Assembly (NCBI GenBank): GCA_030631085.1
Contig: DAOVLV010000042.1
Location: 1-9,723, forward strand
DNA length: 9,723 nt
From: Planctomycetales bacterium
GTDB taxonomy: Bacteria; Planctomycetota; Phycisphaerae; SM23-33
Direction of reading: 5' to 3'
Positions 1-5,616 of the stretch are shown here, in pieces. The translations under genes and the position numbers were made by a program. Within the stretch, counting starts at the first letter, position 1. Each line of letters starts with the position of its first letter. Below the pieces are notes generated by a model that was not told the DNA's origin, searched no databases, and saw nothing but the letters and a program-made list of their open reading frames with translations.

Positions 1-236
1 AGGCCAACGCCCTGTACGAGACTTACGCCATTGCCGATGAGATTCGCAGCAGCGGCGACGAGGCCCTGCTGGAAGACTGGCGGAAATTGCAAACTTCCGA
101 CCATTTCTATTACATGTGCACGAAGTATTTCGCCGACGGCGACGTGCACAAGTACTTCAATCCCTACCAGTCGCCGTACGATTCGTACATCAATTACATG
201 AACATCCTCGACTCAATTCGCTCGAGGCTGCCTTAG
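1..236 (+). CDS. C-terminal fragment of a glycoside hydrolase family 57 (alpha-amylase-type) protein
   Basis: The open frame enters from the left edge (first full codon at 3) and ends at TAG 234-236, giving 77 residues. The fragment carries HFYYMCTKYFADGDVHKYF followed by NPYQSPYDSYINYMNIL. An aromatic-rich segment of this kind, with a D-G-D-V-H-K-Y-F-N-P-Y core, lies at the C-terminal end of the catalytic region in GH57 alpha-amylase-like proteins. These enzymes cleave or transfer alpha-1,4-glucan and are usually cytoplasmic, serving glycogen or maltodextrin turnover. The catalytic Glu and Asp lie upstream of the window, so activity cannot be judged. A polysaccharide-deacetylase-like or uncharacterised GH57 relative is the main alternative. 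The assignment is from recalled family pattern, not from a search. Confidence 0.8.
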   Translation, partial: ANALYETYAIADEIRSSGDEALLEDWRKLQTSDHFYYMCTKYFADGDVHKYFNPYQSPYDSYINYMNILDSIRSRLP

Positions 237-257
237 CCCGCATTTTTCATTAACCGC

Positions 258-275
258 ACCTGCTGGCGGGCAGGT
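258..275. terminator. Weak candidate bidirectional terminator hairpin
   Basis: ACCTGC (258-263) and GCAGGT (270-275) can form a 6-bp GC-rich stem with a 6-base loop. It sits between two converging genes (ends at 236 and 314), where a shared terminator is expected. Neither strand shows a clear T-run after the stem, so this is a weak call. Confidence 0.25.
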
Positions 276-313
276 TATCCGCTGGCATTGTTTGACCGGG
301 TAAGTAAATTCGA

Positions 314-502
314 TCAGGCGTAACTGGTTGGGTTGTGCGCTTCAACCGGCATGATACTGAGGACTTCCGAGCGACGCCGGCCTCGGACCTCGCTGTCAGG
401 GCGAGTGTGGCGGAACTTGACAACGGCTTCATGGGGTGAAGCGGCTTCGACCTCCGTCGTCAGACGATCGTTTTCGAGGCAATAATCTACTCGATATCGC
501 AT
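314..502 (-). CDS. Small unrecognised protein, 62 residues
   Basis: I do not recognise a family. The protein starts MRYRVDYCLENDRLTTEVEA and ends MPVEAHNPTSYA. It is soluble and charged, with no signal peptide or membrane segment. The first half looks like a short beta-strand pair followed by a helix (about residues 20-31, ASPHEAVVKFRH), and the middle is Arg-rich (about 32-45). The frame stays open upstream to 667, but ATG at 502 is preferred because GGAGGA lies six bases ahead of it on the minus strand (514-509). That good ribosome-binding site is the main reason to call a gene this small. It converges with the GH57 gene and diverges from the STAS gene. No convincing promoter was found for it. 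One Cys (residue 8) cannot support a zinc site alone. Confidence 0.55.
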   Translation of the reverse strand: MRYRVDYCLENDRLTTEVEAASPHEAVVKFRHTRPDSEVRGRRRSEVLSIMPVEAHNPTSYA

Positions 503-641
503 GGCAAATCCTCCGCAGCATTTCAGGTCCGCCCTCAGAATATCACGGTAACGGACCCGTGCCGGTTCTAACGTAACACTACGATTTACATCAGAGCGGG
601 ACAAAAAGTGTGCCGTGTTTTTTTCAGATTTCCATTTGGTC

Positions 642-670
642 TTGTCAGGCTCACCTGGACGGAGCATAAT
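642..670 (+). promoter_or_regulatory. Sigma-70-type promoter for the STAS-DUF502 unit
   Basis: TTGTCA (642-647) as -35 and CATAAT (665-670) as -10 are separated by exactly 17 bases. Each hexamer differs from consensus by one base. Transcription would start near 677, leaving a leader of about 70 bases before the STAS start at 745. The position in the divergent gap fits. Sigma-factor preferences of the host are unknown, so this is a match to the general bacterial consensus only. Confidence 0.6.
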
Positions 671-744
671 AACAGCAGCAGATCTTTAGCGTGGTTATTT
701 CGAACGAAGAACCAGTCGGCGACGAATATACAGGAGAATCAGAT

Positions 745-1110
745 ATGGCAGAGGCGCAACTTGTCGTGCAGAACATCGGTGGCGTGGTTGTCGCCAGTTT
801 CAGCGGCGCGTCAATCCTGGACGCTCAGGCCATCGAAGTGATCGGCGAACAACTCTACGAACTCGTTGATAAGCAGGCGCAGAGGAAAATACTACTGGAT
901 TTCTCGCATGTCCGGTTCCTCTCGTCGTCCCTTCTGGGGGTGTTAATCAGTCTCCAGAAGAAATCGCAGACCATCAAGGGCCAAGTCGCTATTTGCAGCC
1001 TGCGGGCCGACCTGCACAAACCCTTCAAGATTACCCACCTGGATAAATTGTTTAAGTTCTACGACAACGAGGAAGACGCCCTGAATAGTTTCGGGGTCCA
1101 TACGACGTAG
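745..1110 (+). CDS. STAS-domain protein, anti-sigma factor antagonist-like
   Basis: A 121-residue protein made of a single STAS domain, the fold of SpoIIAA/RsbV. In that family the domain binds an anti-sigma factor or kinase and is switched by serine phosphorylation. The core motif is at residues 51-70 (LDFSHVRFLSSSLLGVLISL), matching the canonical pattern D-x-S-x-V-x-F-x-D-S-x-G-L-G-V-L. Ser61 aligns with the phosphorylated Ser58 of SpoIIAA, but the preceding Asp is replaced by Ser60 and the following Gly by Leu63. The C-terminal part (LHKPFKITHLDKLFKFYDNEEDAL) matches the family's last strand and helix. The frame is open from 691, but ATG 745 is chosen because AGGAGA (732-737) lies seven bases before it. 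No kinase or sigma factor is adjacent. The gene is 26 bases upstream of the DUF502 gene and is probably cotranscribed with it. The partner is unknown. Confidence 0.85.
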   Translation: MAEAQLVVQNIGGVVVASFSGASILDAQAIEVIGEQLYELVDKQAQRKILLDFSHVRFLSSSLLGVLISLQKKSQTIKGQVAICSLRADLHKPFKITHLDKLFKFYDNEEDALNSFGVHTT

Positions 1111-1136
1111 AGGGTTGGTGGCACAGGAGCATTACG

Positions 1137-1742
1137 ATGAAAAAGCAACTTGGGATATTCCTTGCCGGTGTAATGGTCGTTGCTCCGTTAATCGTTACGG
1201 TCTGGATTGTTTTGTGGGCGGGTTCCACAATAGACGGAATGGTCAAAAGCGGCGTCAAGATGGTGTCTCCCGAATCAGGCGTCGAAGACTGGTGGTTCCG
1301 CGGACTCGGGGTGATATTAGCCATTGTGGGCATATATCTCATCGGTCTCCTGACGCGCCTGTGGGGGTTTCGCTGGATGCTGGGGCTTATCGAGCGGATA
1401 TTCTCGCGCCTTCCGGGCATCAAGAGCATCTATGAATCGGTGCGGGACATATTAAACCTCTTCGGCGGCGACGCGAACAAAACAGGACAGGCAGTTCGCT
1501 ATCGCGTCCCCGGAACGGAAATAGACTTACTGGGAATCCGAACCTCCACAAACCCCGTCGCAACCGAAGGTTCCGACAAGGACAAGGTGGCCGTCTATCT
1601 TCCGATGAGTTACATGATCGGCGGGCCTACGGTTTATGTAGATCCTGAATCTGTCGAACCGATCGATATGAGTGTCGAGGAGGCGATGAAGGTAGCCGCT
1701 ATCGCCGGTGCATCGACCAGTAAAACCACCAACAAAAAGTAA
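1137..1742 (+). CDS. DUF502 family integral membrane protein
   Basis: A 201-residue protein with two N-terminal membrane segments, about residues 6-29 (FLAGVMVVAPLIVTVWIVLW) and 56-74 (GLGVILAIVGIYLIGLL). A soluble C-terminal domain follows. The segment RIFSRLPGIKSIYESVRDI (from about residue 87), the later YLPMSYMIGGPTVYVDPESV stretch and the closing SVEEAMKVAAIAGAS helix are the recognised signature of DUF502. The length is close to the family norm of about 200 residues. The biochemical role of DUF502 is not established. The ATG at 1137 is preceded by AGGAG (1125-1129), a good ribosome-binding site. The gene follows the STAS gene after 26 bases and is followed by a strong palindrome, so these two appear to form one transcription unit. 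The last residues are Ser/Thr/Lys-rich and probably disordered. Confidence 0.88.
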   Translation: MKKQLGIFLAGVMVVAPLIVTVWIVLWAGSTIDGMVKSGVKMVSPESGVEDWWFRGLGVILAIVGIYLIGLLTRLWGFRWMLGLIERIFSRLPGIKSIYESVRDILNLFGGDANKTGQAVRYRVPGTEIDLLGIRTSTNPVATEGSDKDKVAVYLPMSYMIGGPTVYVDPESVEPIDMSVEEAMKVAAIAGASTSKTTNKK

Positions 1743-1758
1743 TCTGCGCCGGACGCCT

Positions 1759-1788
1759 AAAGCCGACGGATAGCTATCCGTCGGCTTT
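1759..1788 (+). terminator. 30-base perfect palindrome, probable terminator of the STAS-DUF502 unit
   Basis: AAAGCCGACGGATAG is followed directly by its exact reverse complement CTATCCGTCGGCTTT. As RNA this folds into a stem of up to 13 bp around an AGCU loop. It begins 16 bases after the DUF502 stop. The A-start/T-end layout is common for intrinsic terminators, but only three T's are present before GAAAAT, so termination may be partial. The perfect symmetry also allows a protein-binding site as an alternative. The rest of 1789-1893 is AT-rich, and I found no promoter in it with acceptable spacing. Confidence 0.6.
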
Positions 1789-1877
1789 GAAAATACAAAA
1801 AAACCGCACCTCCGCCGTAATGGGTGGGTTATATATGTTGAATTGGTAGTTTTGGGCAAGTTCCAGGCGTTTTATAC

Positions 1878-1890
1878 CGGAGGAACTCCG
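1878..1890 (+). promoter_or_regulatory. Ribosome-binding site embedded in a small hairpin
   Basis: CGGAG (1878-1882), a GAA loop and CTCCG (1886-1890) form a perfect 5-bp stem that contains the Shine-Dalgarno sequence GGAGGA (1879-1884), nine bases before the ATG at 1894. The site fixes the start of the first propeller gene. The hairpin would partly hide the ribosome-binding site, a possible brake on translation of the first gene in the long operon. The regulatory reading is inference. Confidence 0.5.
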
Positions 1891-1893
1891 ATA

Positions 1894-3378
1894 ATGGATT
1901 TCTTCACATCTACTACATGCAGACGTCTTTTGGCATCTGTAGCGATTGCCGCAGCGGTGGTTACATTTCCACTTCTGACGGCAGGGCGGGCCGTGGCAGC
2001 CGATTGGCCTAACTGGCGTGGACCTGACCATAGCGGTATCTCCGACGAAAAGGGTTGGTTGGAGCACTGGCTGAAAAATGGCACGAAGCAACTCTGGAAA
2101 AAGAACGTCGGCGTGGGCTACTCTTCGGTCGCAGTCGGCGGCGACCGCGTCTATACGATGGGAAACGACGGCCGGAGCGATACCATCTGGTGCCTGAACG
2201 CCGATACGGGCGAGGAGATATGGAAGAAATCGTACTCCTGCCCGAAGGCGCCGAAGGGTGGATACCCAGGCCCGCGCGCAACGCCGGCGGTGGACGGAAA
2301 GCACGTATTCACTATGAGCCACAACGGACAGGTCTTTTGCCTCAATACCGAATCGGGTGAAGTAGTCTGGAAGAAAAACGTGCAGAAGGAATTGCACGCC
2401 GGCATCCCGCAGTGGGGACTTTCCGGCTCGCCGCTGGTGGAGGGAAATCTGTTGATACTGAACGTCGGCACAGCCGGCGTGGCGCTGGATAAAGCCAGCG
2501 GAAAAATCGTCTGGAAAACCGGCGGCGGCATGGCCGGTTACGCCGCACCCGTACCATTCGAGATGGGCAAGCAAAAGTGCGTAGCCATCTTCGCTGAAAA
2601 GTCGCTTGAAATAGTGAACCCGGCGAACGGGAACAACCTTTGCAGGCATCACTGGAAAACCCGATACGACGTCAACGCCGCAGACCCGATTATATCGGGC
2701 AATAAGGTCTTCATATCCTCGGGTTACGGCGCCGGTTGCGCGCTACTGAAGATCGAAGGCAAAAAACTTACCGTTCTCTGGCAAAATAAAAATATGGCCA
2801 ATCATTTCAACAGTTGCGTCCTTTGGAAAGGACACCTTTACGGTTTCGACTGGTCGAAACGGTTCAAGTGCCTGGACTTCGCCACCGGCAAGGTCAAGTG
2901 GTCGCAGAGAAGTTTCGGCCGGGAAAGTTCACTTATGATCGCCGGTGGGAAGATGGTTATTATGGAGGCGCGTGGGACGCTGGTCGTCGTCGAGCCTTCA
3001 CCGACAGGCTACAAGGAACTGGCCCGCGTCAAGGCGCTTTCGGGAACCTGCTGGACCGTTCCGGTCCTTTCCGGCGGGCGGGTATTCTGCCGAAGCCACC
3101 AGGGCGAACTTGTCTGCATTAAGGTCGGCCCAAAGCCGCCGAAGACAGAACCCAAACCACCCGTCAAAAAAGCGAAACCCAACGTCGATCCGGACAAAAA
3201 GACAAAGCCCGCCTCGTCCGAATCCGACCCCGCCGAGGGGAAACTTGGAATGGCGAAGTCCTGCCTGTCTGCGGGTATGAAAGAAAAGGCGAAAACCTTA
3301 TTGAAGGATATTGTCGAAAATCACAAGGATTCCAGGTACGCACGCGACGCTGAAAAACTGCTGGAATCAATCAAGTAA
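1894..3378 (+). CDS. Secreted PQQ-type beta-propeller protein with linker and TPR-like tail
   Basis: A 494-residue protein. Residues 1-36 form a signal peptide: Arg10-Arg11, a hydrophobic core at about 12-30, and an A-V-A cleavage site near 35. The mature start DWPNWRGPDHSGIS is typical of planctomycete propellers. Blade-ending motifs of the x-(N/D)-x-x-(T/S)-G-x-x-x-W type occur at about 100-110, 149-159, 197-207 and 326-336, with weaker copies between, suggesting seven or eight blades. No enzyme active site is visible. These repeats are shared by PQQ dehydrogenases and by BamB-like scaffolds, and PQQ binding should not be assumed. Residues 410-447 are a Pro/Lys-rich linker, and 448-494 look like one TPR-like helical unit ending AEKLLESIK. 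A TTG at 1843 opens the frame earlier, but the ribosome-binding site and signal peptide support ATG 1894. It is first in the tightly packed plus-strand run, 10 bases ahead of the next gene. Confidence 0.85.
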   Translation: MDFFTSTTCRRLLASVAIAAAVVTFPLLTAGRAVAADWPNWRGPDHSGISDEKGWLEHWLKNGTKQLWKKNVGVGYSSVAVGGDRVYTMGNDGRSDTIWCLNADTGEEIWKKSYSCPKAPKGGYPGPRATPAVDGKHVFTMSHNGQVFCLNTESGEVVWKKNVQKELHAGIPQWGLSGSPLVEGNLLILNVGTAGVALDKASGKIVWKTGGGMAGYAAPVPFEMGKQKCVAIFAEKSLEIVNPANGNNLCRHHWKTRYDVNAADPIISGNKVFISSGYGAGCALLKIEGKKLTVLWQNKNMANHFNSCVLWKGHLYGFDWSKRFKCLDFATGKVKWSQRSFGRESSLMIAGGKMVIMEARGTLVVVEPSPTGYKELARVKALSGTCWTVPVLSGGRVFCRSHQGELVCIKVGPKPPKTEPKPPVKKAKPNVDPDKKTKPASSESDPAEGKLGMAKSCLSAGMKEKAKTLLKDIVENHKDSRYARDAEKLLESIK

Positions 3379-3388
3379 GGGAGAAACT

Positions 3389-4750
3389 GTGAGAACGATG
3401 CTGCTGCTTTTTGTATGTTCACTCGTCACCTCTACCTCGGTAATCGGAGCGGTTGGTTGGCGGACTGACGGGGCGGGTAAGTATCCCGCCGCCAAGCCGC
3501 CGACGAAATGGTCAGCCAACGCCAATGTCGCCTGGAAGACGCCCATGCCGTCGTGGAGCAACGCCACGCCGATAATCGTCGGCGACAAACTCTTCGTCTG
3601 CTCCGAACCGACAACGCTGGTCTGCGTCAACCTCGCCGACGGGAAAATCCTCTGGACCAGGACGAACACCTATTTCGACATGCTGGATGCCGCCGGCTCG
3701 ACCAAGGCCAAAAGCGACAACACAAAGGCAGAAGCCATTTCCCGAAAAATCGCTCCGCTCGAACGCGAACACCGCAAGTTGCGGCGGCAATTGAAAAAAT
3801 CTTCCAATGACGCGGACCTGAAGGAGAAAATCCAGAATCTGAACAAACAGGTTCGAGCGCTCAAGGCCGAAATGAAAGCCTTTGACAAGTATCGCATGCC
3901 CAAGGTCCACAAGACCAACGGATACTCATCGAGCACGCCCGTCAGCGACGGTAAAAATGTGTATGTGCTTTTCGGTACGGGCGTGGCGGCATGTTACGAC
4001 CTTGCCGGCAACCGCAAGTGGATAAAGTTGATACAAAAACCCGTCCACGACTACGGGCACAGCACCTCGCCGCTGCTTGTAGGCGATAAACTCCTCGTCC
4101 ACGTCATAGATGTGTTCGCCGTCGATACGAAAAAAGGCGCGATTCACTGGCGGGAAAAATCCAAACTTGCGTGGGGTTCGCTCGTCCACGCCAAGGTCGG
4201 CGGCGCTGACGTAGTAGTTACCTCCAGCGGCTGCGTTATCCGCATCTCCGACGGAGAGGTGCTGACCAGGCGATTACCTGCATTGAGTTATAACACACCG
4301 ATTATCAACGGCGACCGGGTCTATTTTATCCAGGCCAGGTCCGAGGTTTTCAAACTACCCAAAAACGCCTTCGAGAAGATAAATCGAAGACCTCTCTGGC
4401 AGGCAACACTGAAGAAGGACCGCTACTACGCTTCGCCCGTGTTGCATCAAGGGCTTGTCTATGCCGTTACGCAAGGGAGTATCTTCAGCGTTATCAACTC
4501 AAAGGACGGGTCGGTCGTCTATACGAAGAATCTCCGTCTCGGAGGGAAGCCCTACCCCAGTATCACAATGGCAGGGAATTACCTGTACGTCAGCAGCGAT
4601 AACGGGGCCACCGTCGTGCTGAAGCCCGGACGGGAATACGAGGAAGTGTCCAGGAACAAACTGGAAACGTTCCGCTCATCGCCCGTATTCAAGGGCAAAC
4701 GCCTTTACATTCGAGGCTACAAAAATCTCTACTGCATAGGAAAGGACTAA
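3389..4750 (+). CDS. Secreted PQQ-type beta-propeller protein with an inserted helical hairpin
   Basis: A 453-residue protein starting at GTG 3389, chosen because GGGAG (3379-3383) lies five bases upstream and the signal peptide begins there (MRTMLLLFVCSLVTSTSVIG). The ATG at 3398 is in frame but poorly placed for that site. Propeller repeats include CVNLADGKILW (79-89), CYDLAGNRKW (from 202), AVDTKKGAIHW and VINSKDGSVVY, with strands such as TPIIVGDKLFV between them. Between the first blade and the rest, about residues 112-168 are highly charged (KIAPLEREHRKLRRQLKK, then DADLKEKIQNLNKQVRALKA). They read as two helices joined by an S-S-N-D turn, a likely antiparallel coiled-coil hairpin projecting from the propeller. 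No catalytic motif is visible. It overlaps nothing and sits 10 bases after the first propeller gene and five before the pseudopilin gene, so cotranscription is likely. Location is probably periplasmic or surface. The function is unknown. Confidence 0.83.
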   Translation: MRTMLLLFVCSLVTSTSVIGAVGWRTDGAGKYPAAKPPTKWSANANVAWKTPMPSWSNATPIIVGDKLFVCSEPTTLVCVNLADGKILWTRTNTYFDMLDAAGSTKAKSDNTKAEAISRKIAPLEREHRKLRRQLKKSSNDADLKEKIQNLNKQVRALKAEMKAFDKYRMPKVHKTNGYSSSTPVSDGKNVYVLFGTGVAACYDLAGNRKWIKLIQKPVHDYGHSTSPLLVGDKLLVHVIDVFAVDTKKGAIHWREKSKLAWGSLVHAKVGGADVVVTSSGCVIRISDGEVLTRRLPALSYNTPIINGDRVYFIQARSEVFKLPKNAFEKINRRPLWQATLKKDRYYASPVLHQGLVYAVTQGSIFSVINSKDGSVVYTKNLRLGGKPYPSITMAGNYLYVSSDNGATVVLKPGREYEEVSRNKLETFRSSPVFKGKRLYIRGYKNLYCIGKD

Positions 4751-4755
4751 TACGA

Positions 4756-5514
4756 ATGTTGATTTCTCGTCGCGGTTTCACGCTTGTTGAATTATTGGTT
4801 GTTGTGGCGATTATCGCGCTGCTTGTGTCGATTCTTTTACCGACGCTCGGAAAGGCCAAGGAACTTGCCCGTCATACGATCTGCCTGACCAACGTCGGCG
4901 GGCAATTGCGGGCGATTGCAATGTACGCCATGGAGGAAAACGATAAAATTCCCACCGGGCCTGAGTCGGAATTGATGCTCGCGCCGCCGGGATACCGTCC
5001 GCGCATCTGCGACGTCGCAACGCACAGGATTTGGATCGGCGACACCCGAAAAACTTACGACGCACACGGCGTGCTGTTGGAGAAGCACCTTTCCCAGCCG
5101 CAGATGCTCTTCTGCCCCGGCGACAACTCAGACGAACCGGCAAAAGACCTTCTGAAGATTCAGGAGCGGTCCAGTGAACCGGCCCACAGCTCGTACTCGT
5201 ACCGTCAACTCGACGCTAGAGAACCGGGAACCGAAGACGCCGGACGCTGCATCGACGACCTCGGCGTCAATGCCCAGGGTAATCGCGTTACCGCGCTGAT
5301 TCTTGATATGAACAGCCGGATGCAAATTCCGTATATGCCGTGGTACACCCGCGTCAATCACAAGGCCGAGAAGGTCTCCGTAGGTTTCGCAGCCGGTCAT
5401 GCGGCCATTTTCCCGAACACGAATGACGCCATGACGATGCGAAGCGGAGACGAACCGCAACTCTTCACAAGAATAGACGAAATCTTCGAGTACGCCGATT
5501 CACTCAATCCGTAA
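4756..5514 (+). CDS. Pseudopilin-like protein with type IV prepilin N-terminus
   Basis: A 252-residue protein with the prepilin leader MLISRRG and the mature N-terminus FTLVELLVVVAIIALLVSIL. Cleavage is expected between Gly7 and Phe8, with Glu12 as the conserved Glu5 of the mature protein. A prepilin peptidase would process it, and the hydrophobic helix (about 8-30) would anchor it or let it polymerise. The following segment CLTNVGGQLRAIAMYA and a C-terminal G-F-A-A-G-H-A motif (near residue 215, after N-H-K at 201-203) resemble the large planctomycete pseudopilin families, where that motif is usually A-D-G-H/S. Here the Asp is Ala. The ATG at 4756 has AAGGA (4742-4746) nine bases upstream. 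It follows the second propeller after five bases. No secretion ATPase or peptidase is in the window. Its stop codon TAA is the first three bases of the downstream heptamer repeat. Confidence 0.85.
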   Translation: MLISRRGFTLVELLVVVAIIALLVSILLPTLGKAKELARHTICLTNVGGQLRAIAMYAMEENDKIPTGPESELMLAPPGYRPRICDVATHRIWIGDTRKTYDAHGVLLEKHLSQPQMLFCPGDNSDEPAKDLLKIQERSSEPAHSSYSYRQLDAREPGTEDAGRCIDDLGVNAQGNRVTALILDMNSRMQIPYMPWYTRVNHKAEKVSVGFAAGHAAIFPNTNDAMTMRSGDEPQLFTRIDEIFEYADSLNP

Positions 5515-5604
5515 TTGGTAATTGGTAATTGGTAATTAGTAACTAGTAAAAAAAACCGACGCTCTGTTACCAATTACGAATTACCAATTACTAATTACGA
5601 ATTC
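5511..5604. repeat. Heptamer tandem repeat arranged as a large inverted repeat
   Basis: The left arm has five 7-base units from 5512: TAATTGG three times, TAATTAG, then TAACTAG. The right arm (5570-5604) has five units in the opposite orientation. Reading the minus strand from 5604 they are GAATTCG, TAATTAG, TAATTGG, TAATTCG, TAATTGG. The unit is TAATTNG with the variable base at position six. Bases 5511-5543 pair with 5566-5598 in 30 of 33 positions, and one of the three exceptions becomes a G-U pair in RNA, leaving a 22-base A-rich loop. The element fills nearly the whole gap between the pseudopilin and the third propeller. It supplies the pseudopilin stop and leaves only 12 bases before the next ATG. 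Confidence 0.92.
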
Positions 5605-5616
5605 ACGGTATTAGCA

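Noticed and set aside
1843..1893. Upstream TTG start for the first propeller
   Set aside because: It would place the ribosome-binding site inside the gene and add residues ahead of a well-formed signal peptide.
1789..1893. Promoter for the long operon
   Set aside because: TTGAAT (1838), TTGGGC (1852) and TATATA (1830) occur, but no -35/-10 pair has acceptable spacing and position relative to the ribosome-binding site.
1774..2652. Long open frame on the minus strand (292 codons)
   Set aside because: It lies antisense to the first propeller gene, has no ribosome-binding site or recognisable domain, and its translation is rich in Arg, His and Cys as expected for a shadow frame.
3311..3388. Upstream start for the second propeller within the end of the first
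   Set aside because: It would bury the signal peptide 26 residues in, and GTG 3389 has a properly spaced GGGAG.
3472..3490. GGCGGG/CCCGCC hairpin with a 7-base loop
   Set aside because: It is a short GC-rich stem inside the second propeller coding region, easily explained by chance and codon use.
5511..5604. CRISPR array
   Set aside because: The units are 7 bases long, directly adjacent and arranged as two opposed arms. There are no spacers and no cas genes.
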